A stretch of 64,000 nucleotides of DNA from an uncultured bacterium (GTDB lineage Bacteria > Atribacterota > Atribacteria > Atribacterales > Caldatribacteriaceae), in NCBI GenBank assembly GCA_937139415.1, contig CAKZPS010000020.1, forward strand, positions 1-64,000, given 5' to 3'. The notes beneath the pieces were generated by a model. It had not been told where the DNA came from. It did not search any database and saw only the letters and a program-made list of their open reading frames with translations. This document shows positions 34,378 to 43,444 of this stretch, one piece after another. How positions within the stretch are numbered: position 1 is the stretch's first letter; every line of letters starts with the position of its first letter. A program made the translations under genes and the position numbers.

Positions 34378-36964
34378 ATGTCTTCATCCTTTCCCAGAGA
34401 ATTTTGACCAGGGCTTCTTCCTCTTCTTTGGTCGTTATTTGTTCGTCAATTTTAGCCAATTTCAATTCATGGAGAATTGTAGCATAAACTGGCCCCTCTG
34501 GAATATTCATCTTTCGGAGGTCACTTCCGGAAAGGAACGGTTGGAGCGATAACCACTCTTCGAAGTATCGAGTGAGCCGTTCACCCACCAGAGGATGATC
34601 GGAGAATTTAGCCCACACCAAAAGCAGGAACTCCGGTGCCACTTGAGAACAGAGCGTATAAATGGCTGAATTTCGCGACTGGGGAGTTACAAGGGTTATT
34701 TCCAATTCCTCTTTTTTCTCAAGATAGGTACTCGTTTTGTGCATTTTCTTTTTCGAGAGACCCATGCGTGTTTGGAGAAGGCCTAAGGCGTCTTTTTGGA
34801 TATTTCCCAGAATGGGGGCTAACTTTGCTATGAACTGGTCGAGTTCGAGAGAGGAAAACTTTTCGGTGAGTTTGATGAGCCGGGGATAAATTTCTTCGTA
34901 TTCCTTTTTCCAAACGCAGCCGGGGAAAACAGAGGGAAACATGTCCAATTGGTAGAGACGAAGAAGGTAGCGATGAAATTGAGGGAGACGCAGAATGAGT
35001 TGTAATTCCTCCTTCAATCGATCCGGTTTAACCTTTTCCAACAAACCCTCGCGTATCGTCTGTTTGAGGAGACTCATGGTAAACGGTTCGAGACGAAATT
35101 GATACTTTTGTTCAAAACGGACTGCTCGAATCGATCGCGCCGGGTCTTCTACGAAACTCAAGGGGTGGAGAACGCGGAGCACCTTTTGTTCTAAGTCTCT
35201 AATGCCTCCGAAGAAGTCAAAGAGTTCTCCCCAGTTGTCGGGAAGGATACTAATGGCCATGGCATTCACGGTGAAATCTCTTCGGAACAAATCCCTGCGT
35301 AAGTTGCTGTACTCCACCTGTGGAGGGGCTCCAGGAGCGGGATAGAATTCGTGGCGTGCCGAAGCAAAGTCTATCCTCTTTCCCGTGCGCAAGAAAAAGA
35401 TGGCCGTTCCGAAAGGAGGATAAGGAACTACCTTCCCCGGCAAGAATTGGGAGAGGTGGTGCACGAATTCGATGGCGTCTCCCTCTACAACCAAGTCAAG
35501 GTCATAGTTCGGATACCCGAGGATAATGTCTCTCACTACTCCTCCCACCAGGTACACTTTCACTCCCATGCGCTGAGCAAAATGACCGATGGTATTGAGG
35601 AGCTCCAAGGTATCCTTGTCGAAGTGGAGGTAGAGTTTTTCAGCGAGATTCAAGCGGGTGAGTCGCTTAAGCACGGCATGCTCTTGTTCATGGAAGACGC
35701 GGAGGAGGTCGCTGCGGGTAATAATCCCCAGGATGGTGTCCCCCTTTACTACCGGAATTCGACCAATGTCTTTTTCTACCATGAGATTGCGTACCCGGAA
35801 TACTGATTCTTCCGGACTTACGGTCACAAGCTGGGTGGACATGAAGCTCTTCACCGGAGCATTCTTGAGACCGTGGTACATAGCTTTCTCTACATCGCGA
35901 CGTGCAATCATCCCCACCAGCTTTCCCGTGGTGTCAACCACCGGAAGTCCCGAGAATCCAAAGCGGATCATGGTGAGAAAGGCTTCCTCTACCGATTGCT
36001 CGGGAACAATAACCTTCACAGGTTGGGACATGACCTCTCGGGCTTGCATGAAGGAGAGTGATTGGTGGAGAATACCGAGAATTTGTTCCTTCACCTCGTA
36101 GAGCGGACGATGACGAAAGGCCACCGAGGCAGCACTGCGATGCCCTCCACCACCCATTTTGCCAACAATTTCGGTGAGGTCAATATCTTCTAAGCGACTG
36201 CGAGCGATTACGTATACCTTGTTTTCCATTTCGAAGAGGGCAAAGAGGACCTCGATTTCTTCCAAATCCATGAGCTTATGGACGAGGAGTGAAACTCCAT
36301 CAACGTATTCGGTAAATTTCACTTGGCAGAAATGAACCGGGATCCCCCGAATATCCTCTACCGAGAGGGAACGTATCATTTTTTGCAACGCTTCTCTTTG
36401 TTCGGTAGTCAAGGGGACTCTGGTAAAACGAGGGGTGTAGCTTACATTTGCCCCTTGAGAGAGTAAGAAAGAAGCTGCTTGCAAATCGGAAGGAGTGGTG
36501 GTAGGAAAAGTGAAAAAACCGGTATCTTCATAGATACCGAGGAGGAGAAGCGTAGCTTCTAAGGGGGAAAGGGGAATGGCAGCTTTTTCAATCATTTCTA
36601 CCAAGATGGTCGTACAAGCGCCACATTCTTTGAAAACCACCTGTTTGATTCCTTGCAGTTCTGCTTCGGGGTGGTGATCGAACAGAAAAACTTCAGCCCT
36701 TTTTTCCTGCAACAGTTCGTTGACCCTTCCCAGACGTTCGAAATAAGGGGTATCAACCACATAAATTCTCTCTACCCGCTTCCAATCCACCTCTTTTTCT
36801 TTGAAGGAAGAGAAGAATTTTCCGTAAAGCGAAAGGAAGTGGCGTACGTTACGATTGATGCTCCCTCCTAAGACGATTTGTGTGCTGGGAAACAATTTGG
36901 TAATGGCGAAAAGCGAGGCGAAGGCATCGAAGTCGGTGCCTTCGTGGCTTATGGCGATGTCCAC
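34355..36964 (-). CDS. DHH-CBS-CBS-tRNA nucleotidyltransferase fusion (A- or CCA-adding)
   Basis: An 869-residue fusion. Residues 1-300 are a DHH/DHHA1 phosphoesterase (DHHPEAEL, GGGGHRSAAS). Residues 305-425 hold two CBS domains (VMSQPVKVIVPEQS, SFMSTQLVTVSPEES). From about 455 comes a class II nucleotidyltransferase head with VGGVVRDIILG, YDLDLVVEG and RRDFTVNAMAIS. The last 200 residues are helical. Aquifex has an A-adding enzyme with the same architecture. It may therefore add only the terminal A to tRNA, with a CC-adding partner elsewhere; full CCA addition is possible. What the DHH domain hydrolyses is unknown. Confidence 0.9.
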   Translation of the reverse strand: MDIAISHEGTDFDAFASLFAITKLFPSTQIVLGGSINRNVRHFLSLYGKFFSSFKEKEVDWKRVERIYVVDTPYFERLGRVNELLQEKRAEVFLFDHHPEAELQGIKQVVFKECGACTTILVEMIEKAAIPLSPLEATLLLLGIYEDTGFFTFPTTTPSDLQAASFLLSQGANVSYTPRFTRVPLTTEQREALQKMIRSLSVEDIRGIPVHFCQVKFTEYVDGVSLLVHKLMDLEEIEVLFALFEMENKVYVIARSRLEDIDLTEIVGKMGGGGHRSAASVAFRHRPLYEVKEQILGILHQSLSFMQAREVMSQPVKVIVPEQSVEEAFLTMIRFGFSGLPVVDTTGKLVGMIARRDVEKAMYHGLKNAPVKSFMSTQLVTVSPEESVFRVRNLMVEKDIGRIPVVKGDTILGIITRSDLLRVFHEQEHAVLKRLTRLNLAEKLYLHFDKDTLELLNTIGHFAQRMGVKVYLVGGVVRDIILGYPNYDLDLVVEGDAIEFVHHLSQFLPGKVVPYPPFGTAIFFLRTGKRIDFASARHEFYPAPGAPPQVEYSNLRRDLFRRDFTVNAMAISILPDNWGELFDFFGGIRDLEQKVLRVLHPLSFVEDPARSIRAVRFEQKYQFRLEPFTMSLLKQTIREGLLEKVKPDRLKEELQLILRLPQFHRYLLRLYQLDMFPSVFPGCVWKKEYEEIYPRLIKLTEKFSSLELDQFIAKLAPILGNIQKDALGLLQTRMGLSKKKMHKTSTYLEKKEELEITLVTPQSRNSAIYTLCSQVAPEFLLLVWAKFSDHPLVGERLTRYFEEWLSLQPFLSGSDLRKMNIPEGPVYATILHELKLAKIDEQITTKEEEEALVKILWERMKTFEERSHL

Positions 36965-37782
36965 TCTTTCGGCACCTCCGTGAGTAATGTTTCAAAAAAG
37001 GCGTGCATGAGTGGCCGAGATCGTTCCGAAATCTCTAAAACCTCTTCATGAGACAGCGGGGAGAGAGATAATCCACTCCCCCAGTTGGTTATTAACGATA
37101 CTCCCAAAAGAGGAATATTGAAATTGGCTGCGGCCTTTGCTTCTTTAACGGTAGACATTCCGATGACGTGTCCACCGAGAAGAGAGAAGAGACGAATTTC
37201 GCTTGGCGTTTCGAAAGAAGGTCCGAGAACCCCTACGTAAACCCCCTGGTGGAGAAAGATCCCTCTCTTTCGGGTTCCTTCGAGTACTCTGTGGCGTAAA
37301 TTGGGGGTGAAACGGGCTCTTTGGGTAAATACTCGGGGATCGGGCACCAGGGTAAAATCAATTTGATCGGTCAAGAGGCATAAATTGCCGGGGAAAAAGC
37401 TTCGATGAAGGCTTCCTGCAGCATTGGTGAGAACGAGCATCTCGGTTTGAGTGAGATACGAGAGCGTTACCGGCATGATGACTTCGGTGTAGGTGTATCC
37501 TTGATAGAAGTGGAGACGTCCCTCAAAGACGAGGAAGGTTTTTCCTTGGTATTCCATGATTCGGATGACTCCGGCATGTCCTTGTACTTCGGGGAGAAAA
37601 CGAATCCCTATCTCGGAATACGGTATGGTGTCGACCATTCGGCCCGGCACAGTACCTCCCCATCCCGAACCGGTTATGATGCTCATCAAAGGCTTCTTGG
37701 GGAGTTGAGACGCACCGTATTGAAGTTGGGTCAGCGTGTCAGGAGGGTATAAGAGAGGAAGCAAAGCTAATTCCTGCTCCAT
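36949..37782 (-). CDS. Purine nucleoside phosphorylase, PNP/MTAP family
   Basis: This 277-residue enzyme cleaves purine nucleosides with phosphate to give base and ribose 1-phosphate. Key stretches are ITGSGWGG (phosphate loop), VFEGRLHFYQGY, VLTNAAGSL and VIGMSTVKEAKAA. The last is where the base-binding Glu/Asn normally sit. It lies directly after deoB, whose product converts ribose 1-phosphate to ribose 5-phosphate, so the two form a nucleoside salvage unit. The start at 37782 overlaps deoB by 44 bp. Confidence 0.92.
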   Translation of the reverse strand: MEQELALLPLLYPPDTLTQLQYGASQLPKKPLMSIITGSGWGGTVPGRMVDTIPYSEIGIRFLPEVQGHAGVIRIMEYQGKTFLVFEGRLHFYQGYTYTEVIMPVTLSYLTQTEMLVLTNAAGSLHRSFFPGNLCLLTDQIDFTLVPDPRVFTQRARFTPNLRHRVLEGTRKRGIFLHQGVYVGVLGPSFETPSEIRLFSLLGGHVIGMSTVKEAKAAANFNIPLLGVSLITNWGSGLSLSPLSHEEVLEISERSRPLMHAFFETLLTEVPKEWTSP

Positions 37783-38908
37783 TCCATGGCACCTCCAGAA
37801 GTTCAGCTACGGTAGCACCGAGGTCGGCAAAGGTTTTTCTTGTCCCGAGTGACACACCACCTTTCGTGCGTGGACCAAAGACAAGGAGGAGAGCGTATTC
37901 CCGAGAATGGTCGGTGCTCGGGGTGGTAGGATCGCACCCGTGATCGCTCGTCACGAACAAGATTTCATGATCACGTAGGAGAGGCAGAAAGGTCCCCAAT
38001 TCGGTATCCCATTCTTGCAACGCCTGGGCAAATTCATAAGGGTCGTTACGGTGACCGAAAAGAGTGTCAAAATCGTTGAAATTTGCCCATATGAGATCTC
38101 CTCCACCGTTTTGATGGACTGTTTTAAAGATTTGGAAAGTTTCATCGTTATTTTTGGTTTTGAAGCTTTGATGCACTCCCCGTCCGGCGAAAATGTCCTT
38201 AATCTTTCCGATACCTACTACCGTTTTGCGATGTTCTCCTAAGGAGTCAAAGAGGGTTTTTTGGGGGGGAGACAAGGAGAAATCTCTCCGGTTGGGGGTT
38301 CTGCGAAAGTTTTCCGGACGACCGACAAAGGGACGGGCAATGACTCGTGCAACTCCGTGTTCTCCTTGCATAATATCTCTCACCGTTTCACAGATGGCAT
38401 AAAGAGTGGCAAGGGGAATGATTTCTTCGTGAGCTGCGATCTGTAAGACGCTATCGGCTGAAGTGTATATAATGGGAAAGCCGGTACGGAGATGTTCCTC
38501 TCCCAATTCCTCGATAATAGCAGTTCCTGACGCAGGTTTATTTCCCAAAACACGAGTGCCGATAGCTCGCTCAATTGTCCTAATCACCTCGGGAGGAAAC
38601 CCCTGGGGGTATACCGGAAAGGGCTTGGAAAGAATAACTCCGGCAATTTCCCAGTGACCACTGGTCGTGTCTTTGCCGGGAGAGGCTTCGTTCATTTTTC
38701 CATAGCAACCGGAGGGAGAGGGAACCTTTTCCACCCCCTCTATGTCATCGAGGTAACCAAGACCGAGATGTGCCAAATGGGGAACGTGTAATCCTCCCAC
38801 TGCTCGTGCGGTGTTCTTCAAGGTATGGCTTCCTTGGTCTTGGTACTGCCAGGCGTCAGGGAGTTCTCCTATTCCCACTCCATCAAGAAGGGCGATAAAG
38901 ATCCTCAT
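37739..38908 (-). CDS. deoB: Phosphopentomutase
   Basis: DeoB interconverts (deoxy)ribose 1- and 5-phosphates. The 389-residue alkaline-phosphatase-fold protein carries metal and catalytic motifs LLDGVGIGELPDA, KDTTSGHWEI (catalytic Thr) and TSDHGCDPTTPSTDHSRE. ATG 38908 gives MRIFIALLDGVG, the usual start. The ATG at 38938 is inside the NUDIX gene. Confidence 0.95.
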   Translation of the reverse strand: MRIFIALLDGVGIGELPDAWQYQDQGSHTLKNTARAVGGLHVPHLAHLGLGYLDDIEGVEKVPSPSGCYGKMNEASPGKDTTSGHWEIAGVILSKPFPVYPQGFPPEVIRTIERAIGTRVLGNKPASGTAIIEELGEEHLRTGFPIIYTSADSVLQIAAHEEIIPLATLYAICETVRDIMQGEHGVARVIARPFVGRPENFRRTPNRRDFSLSPPQKTLFDSLGEHRKTVVGIGKIKDIFAGRGVHQSFKTKNNDETFQIFKTVHQNGGGDLIWANFNDFDTLFGHRNDPYEFAQALQEWDTELGTFLPLLRDHEILFVTSDHGCDPTTPSTDHSREYALLLVFGPRTKGGVSLGTRKTFADLGATVAELLEVPWNGAGISFASSLIPS

Positions 38909-39473
38909 GGTTTTCCTCAACAAAAATGTGGATTCCAAGAAGGGTTTTTGCGTCTTTAATTTCTCCTCTACTCACCATATTCCATGCTTCTTTTCTGTCC
39001 ACCTCTAAGTAGTAAATCATTTCGTCTTCGTCTCCCGGCGGCGCTTTTTCCACCGGGACGGCGTTATAGGCTCTGAAGAAATGAATGATTTCGCTGCTAT
39101 AGCCGGGGGCTAAAAAGACTGGAAAAAGGTATTTCCATTCTTGCGAAGAGAAGCCGGTTTCTTCCTCAAGTTCCCGCTGGGCACACTTGAGGATAGGTTC
39201 CCGTGGTTCTAGCGTCCCAGCAGGGATTTCCCACAACCACTCTCCTGCCGGTGCCCGGAATTGTTTGATCAACAGGAGTTTCTTTTCTCGGGTGGTGGCG
39301 ATAACGGTTACTGCTCCAGGGTGGGCGAGGAAAATTCTCTCCATTCCTCCTTCGTAAGTTTTTCGAACCATGCGGAGAATACGGGTCTCCATTAAGAGGT
39401 CCTCTCTTACTTCTCGAGGTGCGACAAGGGTAGTCGCCTTTACACGGTCATAGGGAAGAAACATAATGCTCAT
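38883..39473 (-). CDS. NUDIX hydrolase, probable ADP-ribose pyrophosphatase
   Basis: A 196-residue protein with a complete NUDIX box: G (in PAGTLEPRE), then RELEEETGF. LIKQFRAPAGEWLWEIPAG before it matches ADP-ribose pyrophosphatases (NudF). It would split ADP-ribose into AMP and ribose 5-phosphate. Its neighbours deoB and PNP also yield ribose 5-phosphate, so a shared role in nucleoside and ADP-ribose salvage is plausible. It overlaps the CBS-ACT gene by ATGA. Confidence 0.9.
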   Translation of the reverse strand: MSIMFLPYDRVKATTLVAPREVREDLLMETRILRMVRKTYEGGMERIFLAHPGAVTVIATTREKKLLLIKQFRAPAGEWLWEIPAGTLEPREPILKCAQRELEEETGFSSQEWKYLFPVFLAPGYSSEIIHFFRAYNAVPVEKAPPGDEDEMIYYLEVDRKEAWNMVSRGEIKDAKTLLGIHIFVEENHEDLYRPS

Positions 39474-40132
39474 GCCTCCTCAGGTGGAGTAGTCCACACA
39501 TGCTTTACTCGTATTTCGGGATAATTTTCTAACTCCTCGATGATTTTTTGGGGACTTAAAGTGGCTATACGTAATACCACGTATCGGTATTCAGGTTTTC
39601 CGGTTTCGTAGAAAGTCGCCAAACTGAGAATGTTAATATGGTGGTTTTTTATGATCTTTGCTACTTCGTAGAGAATACCTGGTTTCTGAGGAACTTCAAG
39701 GGTGAGGCGGGTTCCTTTCTCTTTCACCCCCAGAGTTTCTACGAAAACTTCAAAAATATCGGATTCAGTGATAATACCGACTAAACGATTTTCCTGAACT
39801 ACGGGTAGTCCCCCGACATGGTTTCGGTACATGATGAAAGCTGCTTCTTCGATGGGGACATCGGGCTCTACGAATACGATTTTCTTGGTCATAATTTCTG
39901 CTACCTTCATCTTACTCAAAAGATAGGTCATTTCGAAGCGACTGAGGGTTGTGGCTTTGGAAGGCGATGCTTCGAGGAGGTCATTATACGTCACGATGCC
40001 CACTAATTTTTCTGCATCCACTACCGGTAGTCTCCGTATCCCACGGTCCTTCATAATTTTTTGTGCCTCTAAGATGGTAGTTGAACTTGTCACCGTAACC
40101 ACTTCTCGATTCATCCGATCTCTAACTAACAC
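39470..40132 (-). CDS. CBS-CBS-ACT domain protein (AcuB-like)
   Basis: This approximately 220-residue protein has two CBS domains (VTVTSSTTILEAQKIM and IMTKKIVFVEPDVPIEEA) and a C-terminal ACT domain (LTLEVPQKPGILYEVAKII). The same layout occurs in AcuB-like regulators. It probably binds an adenine nucleotide and an amino acid or other small ligand. GTG 40132 with AGGGGGG upstream is the likely start, overlapping korC. Position after the korDABC genes suggests a sensor for that enzyme's pathway, which is inference. Confidence 0.85.
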   Translation of the reverse strand: MLVRDRMNREVVTVTSSTTILEAQKIMKDRGIRRLPVVDAEKLVGIVTYNDLLEASPSKATTLSRFEMTYLLSKMKVAEIMTKKIVFVEPDVPIEEAAFIMYRNHVGGLPVVQENRLVGIITESDIFEVFVETLGVKEKGTRLTLEVPQKPGILYEVAKIIKNHHINILSLATFYETGKPEYRYVVLRIATLSPQKIIEELENYPEIRVKHVWTTPPEEA

Positions 40133-40688
40133 GTTCTTTCCCCCCTTTTTGGACGAAGAGCGCCCCAGCCTCAAGCGCCTTTACATTCGCATCAAGAATA
40201 GTTTTTTTCTTCTCCTCAAGGATAAGCTGTAAGGCTTTTTTCGCATGTTCAAATTCCAAGATGGGTGAATAGGCGAGAAGGGCTCCTAAGATAACCATGT
40301 TCATCGTTTCAGGAATTCCCACCTCTTTCCATGCCAGGTCGTTTGCCGGAACTTTTAACAGTCTCACTCCTTGAGGTACTGTGTCTTCGGTAACCAGGGA
40401 CGAGTTCATCACTACTAATCCTTCTTGTCGGACCGAAGGGGTGAAACGAAGAAAAGAAGGTGTATTCATCGCAATGCATGCCGTGGGGTGATCGACAACC
40501 GTCGCTCCAATCTGTTCTTCGGAGATAATCACAGTACAGTTAGCGGTTCCTCCCCGCATCTCTGGACCGTAAGAAGGAAACCAACTCACTTCGTATCCCT
40601 CTAACATACCAGCGGTGGCGATTACCCTGCCTAAGAAGAGAATGCCCTGTCCTCCAAATCCTCCGATGAGGATTTCATGATGCTTCAT
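40122..40688 (-). CDS. korC: 2-oxoacid:ferredoxin oxidoreductase, gamma subunit
   Basis: This 188-residue subunit has IGGFGGQGILFLGRVIATAG at the N-terminus and FPSYGPEMRGGTANCTVIIS, both diagnostic of the gamma domain. With the alpha, beta and delta subunits encoded upstream it forms a four-subunit enzyme. That enzyme oxidatively decarboxylates a 2-oxoacid, giving acyl-CoA and reduced ferredoxin. The acid could be 2-oxoglutarate or a branched-chain 2-oxoacid; the sequence alone does not tell. Confidence 0.93.
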   Translation of the reverse strand: MKHHEILIGGFGGQGILFLGRVIATAGMLEGYEVSWFPSYGPEMRGGTANCTVIISEEQIGATVVDHPTACIAMNTPSFLRFTPSVRQEGLVVMNSSLVTEDTVPQGVRLLKVPANDLAWKEVGIPETMNMVILGALLAYSPILEFEHAKKALQLILEEKKKTILDANVKALEAGALFVQKGGKERVS

Positions 40689-41436
40689 AGATTTTGTTCC
40701 CCTTTTTCACTTTCATTTCTCCCAAAGGGAAATAAGGAATCATATGTTCTTCCAACCATTCTACCGCTTTTTGGGGTTCCATTCCCCAGTTGGTGGGACA
40801 GATGGAGAGAATTTCCACCAGGGAAAATCCTTTTCTTTCAATTTGGGTTAAGAACGCCTTTCTTATGCACTCTTTGGCTTGCTTGATATAGCGAGGTTGA
40901 GTAAGAGCTACTCTGGCTACATACGCGCTCCCTTCGATTACTTGAATCATTTCACTCAGTTTGGTAGGAAAGCCGTGGAGCTCAGGATCTCTCCCCAATG
41001 GCGAGGTTTTGGTTCGTTGCCCCAATAGGGTGGTGGGGGCCATTTGCCCACCCGTCATACCGAAGACGGCATTATTCACAAAGAAAGAGGTGATAAGCTC
41101 GCCTCGGACGGCGACGTGAATTGCCTCGGCGGTGCCGATAGCACCGATGTCGCCATCTCCTTGATAAGAAAAGATAATTCGATCAGGGAGAGCTCTTTTG
41201 AGTCCGGTGGCGATTGCTTGTGCTCTTCCGTGAGCTCCTACCACAAAGTCAACGTCGATGAACTCGTGGATGTATACCGAACACCCGATCGGTCCTACTC
41301 CTATAGTGATCTCACTAATACCCAATTCATCAATGACTTCGGCGATGAGGCGTTGGGCTAAACCATGATGACACCCTGGACAATAGGTAAAAGGTTTCTT
41401 CAAGAGAGTTTTAGGCCTTTCGAAAATAACCTTCAT
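40675..41436 (-). CDS. korB: 2-oxoacid:ferredoxin oxidoreductase, beta (TPP) subunit
   Basis: This 253-residue subunit binds thiamine diphosphate. It shows YCPGCHHGLAQRL, GPIGCSVYIHEF, GAHGRAQAIATGLKRA and the metal-TPP motif YQGDGDIGAIGTAE followed by NNAVFGMTGGQMAPTT. Its start overlaps the korA stop as ATGA. Confidence 0.94.
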   Translation of the reverse strand: MKVIFERPKTLLKKPFTYCPGCHHGLAQRLIAEVIDELGISEITIGVGPIGCSVYIHEFIDVDFVVGAHGRAQAIATGLKRALPDRIIFSYQGDGDIGAIGTAEAIHVAVRGELITSFFVNNAVFGMTGGQMAPTTLLGQRTKTSPLGRDPELHGFPTKLSEMIQVIEGSAYVARVALTQPRYIKQAKECIRKAFLTQIERKGFSLVEILSICPTNWGMEPQKAVEWLEEHMIPYFPLGEMKVKKGNKIYEAS

Positions 41437-42500
41437 AGCAGCACCTCATGATTACGTAGGATCTCCTGCACTCTTTCCATGATTTCCTCTACCTGAGGGA
41501 TGACCCCTCCGGTCCGTCCGTAGAAGTACACCGGGACCACCCCATTCACCGCCAAGCGGACATCTTCTACCATCTGTCCCAAGTTCATTTCCACTACGAG
41601 AATTTTCCCCGCTTTGTGCGCCATGTTGCGCAACTGCAGTGAAGGGAAAGGAAAGAGGGTAATGGGACGAAAGAGGGAGAGTTTCAACCCCCTTTTCCTT
41701 CCCTCTCTCACCACTGTTTTGAGTATCCTTCCCACCGTTCCGAACCCTACCAGGAGAAGCTCTGGTTCATCTTCGCCAAAAAATTCCCAATCGAGTTCTT
41801 TTTCGTGTAAGAGTTCATATTTCTTCTGAAGCTTTAAATTGAGATTTTCCAATCCCTGCGGGTCGAGGTCGAGACAGAGGATAACTTTCCTCTCTCCTTG
41901 GCCCTTTCCTCGCACTGCCCAATCTTTGGGTGGTAAGGATGGGAAATGGACCTCGGGGAAAGAAACGGGCTCCATCATTTGGGCGAGCATCCCATCTCCT
42001 AAGATGAGGGCCGGGTTACGATAGCGATCTGCTAAATCGAAAGCTCGATAGGTGAGATTAACCAATTCTTGGACCGAGGAAGGTGCCAAGACGATAACTC
42101 TATAATCCCCATGCCCCCCACCTTTTACAGCCTGAAAATAGTCACTTTGTGCCGGTTGAATATTCCCAACTCCAGGACCACCCCGAGACATGTTGACCAC
42201 TACACAGGGTAATTCGGCACACGCCAAGCATGAGAGGCCATCTTGCTTGAGACTGATTCCCGGTCCAGAAGAAGAAGTCATTACCCGCATTCCTGCAGCG
42301 GAAGCTCCATAGACCATGTAAATAGAAGCGATTTCACTTTCTGCTTGCAAAAATACCCCCCCTACCTGAGGGAGGCGAAAAGAGAGATACTCACTGATTT
42401 CGTTCTGAGGAGTAATAGGATAGCCAAAGTACATTCGGCAACCGGCACGAACTGCTGCCTCTGCTAAAGCCTCGTTGCCTTTCATAAGGATTTTTTCCAC
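41433..42500 (-). CDS. korA: 2-oxoacid:ferredoxin oxidoreductase, alpha subunit
   Basis: This 355-residue subunit has GNEALAEAAVRAGCRMYFGYPITPQNE split over its N-terminus, SEIASIYMVYGASAAG, and MTSSSGPGISLKQDG. It supplies the pyrimidine-binding half of the TPP site and part of the substrate pocket. It follows the ferredoxin-subunit gene by 6 bp. Confidence 0.94.
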   Translation of the reverse strand: MEKILMKGNEALAEAAVRAGCRMYFGYPITPQNEISEYLSFRLPQVGGVFLQAESEIASIYMVYGASAAGMRVMTSSSGPGISLKQDGLSCLACAELPCVVVNMSRGGPGVGNIQPAQSDYFQAVKGGGHGDYRVIVLAPSSVQELVNLTYRAFDLADRYRNPALILGDGMLAQMMEPVSFPEVHFPSLPPKDWAVRGKGQGERKVILCLDLDPQGLENLNLKLQKKYELLHEKELDWEFFGEDEPELLLVGFGTVGRILKTVVREGRKRGLKLSLFRPITLFPFPSLQLRNMAHKAGKILVVEMNLGQMVEDVRLAVNGVVPVYFYGRTGGVIPQVEEIMERVQEILRNHEVLL

Positions 42501-42506
42501 TTTTTC

Positions 42507-42728
42507 TCACTCCTTGTACACCGAAATAGCGACATCTGGACATACTTGCGCGCAAAAGCCACAACCGACACAACGATCTTCCTGGGTCACTATGGCGGGA
42601 TAGTACCCTTTGCTATTGAAGGTATCGGCAATAGCTAATACCTGTTTGGGACAAATGCGCACACACAGTCCACATCCTTTACAGAATTCTCTATCAATGG
42701 ACACAATGACTCTTTCTTTTACCTTCAC
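42507..42728 (-). CDS. korD: 2-oxoacid:ferredoxin oxidoreductase, delta (2[4Fe-4S]) subunit
   Basis: A 73-residue ferredoxin-like protein with two complete cluster motifs, CKGCGLCVRICPKQ and CVGCGFCAQVCPDV. It would pass electrons from the TPP subunit to free ferredoxin. The ATG overlaps the stop of the P-loop ATPase gene (ATGA), and korA follows. Confidence 0.94.
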   Translation of the reverse strand: MKVKERVIVSIDREFCKGCGLCVRICPKQVLAIADTFNSKGYYPAIVTQEDRCVGCGFCAQVCPDVAISVYKE

Positions 42729-43444
42729 GGTTCATCCCTCCATGGTAGGTCTAAGAACCTCTTTATCCTAACGATTGCACCACTCAAACATTCCCCAAGG
42801 ATTTCTTCATCGCATGTTTTCCCCCATACGGTGGCAAAGAAGAGAGGGGAAGAAAGCATAGTCACGAGATTTTGGGTTTTTTGCCAGCTGCGTGCCAGCA
42901 CCTCCCAGGTCGTGAATTCCATGAGATGGCTATTGGCAATTACCGAATGGAAACGGAAATCGAGACCTCTTTCTATCCGGGAGGCGAAGGATTGATAATG
43001 TTCTTCTGCTTCGAAAAATGGTCGGAAGAAATTAGTTACTAACGTTACATGGACCCGTTTGTGTTTGAGGACGGGTTTTACGATCTGTAAGAATTGCATG
43101 CCTCGTTCATTTCCTCCGAGATCGATGATGAAACGGCGGTCATGACTTGCTCCTTCGATATGTTGGAGGAGTTTCTGAGGAATATGGGGGACATTTCCGT
43201 AACGGGTTTCTTCTCCTCTCTGAGGAATGGGAACATAGGTTCGAAAACGATTGCTGCGTAAGGTAAAGTCTCCCTTGGTGAAGTCAAGGTCGATGACTGT
43301 TGCCAGTATGCCCATGCGCTCGAAAAAGGTGGCGAGATTGAGGGCGAGCTCGGTTTTCCCCGTGCCGCTTGGGCCACCCAAGACAAAAACATGGTTATTC
43401 TCAATAGTAGAGATAAAGAAAGAACTGGATTTAATGATCTCCAT
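42725..43444 (-). CDS. P-loop ATPase of unknown role, coupled to korDABC
   Basis: A 239-residue protein with Walker A VLGGPSGTGKTELALNLA (about residue 22). ATVIDLDFTKGDFTLRS resembles the switch I segment of MinD/ParA-type proteins, and RFIIDLGGNERGMQF the Walker B. The deviant Lys of true MinD P-loops (KGGxGKT) is not present. No family name can be assigned. It is translationally coupled to korD (ATGA) and overlaps recN. It may be an assembly or targeting factor for the oxidoreductase, or unrelated. Confidence 0.7.
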   Translation of the reverse strand: MEIIKSSSFFISTIENNHVFVLGGPSGTGKTELALNLATFFERMGILATVIDLDFTKGDFTLRSNRFRTYVPIPQRGEETRYGNVPHIPQKLLQHIEGASHDRRFIIDLGGNERGMQFLQIVKPVLKHKRVHVTLVTNFFRPFFEAEEHYQSFASRIERGLDFRFHSVIANSHLMEFTTWEVLARSWQKTQNLVTMLSSPLFFATVWGKTCDEEILGECLSGAIVRIKRFLDLPWRDEP

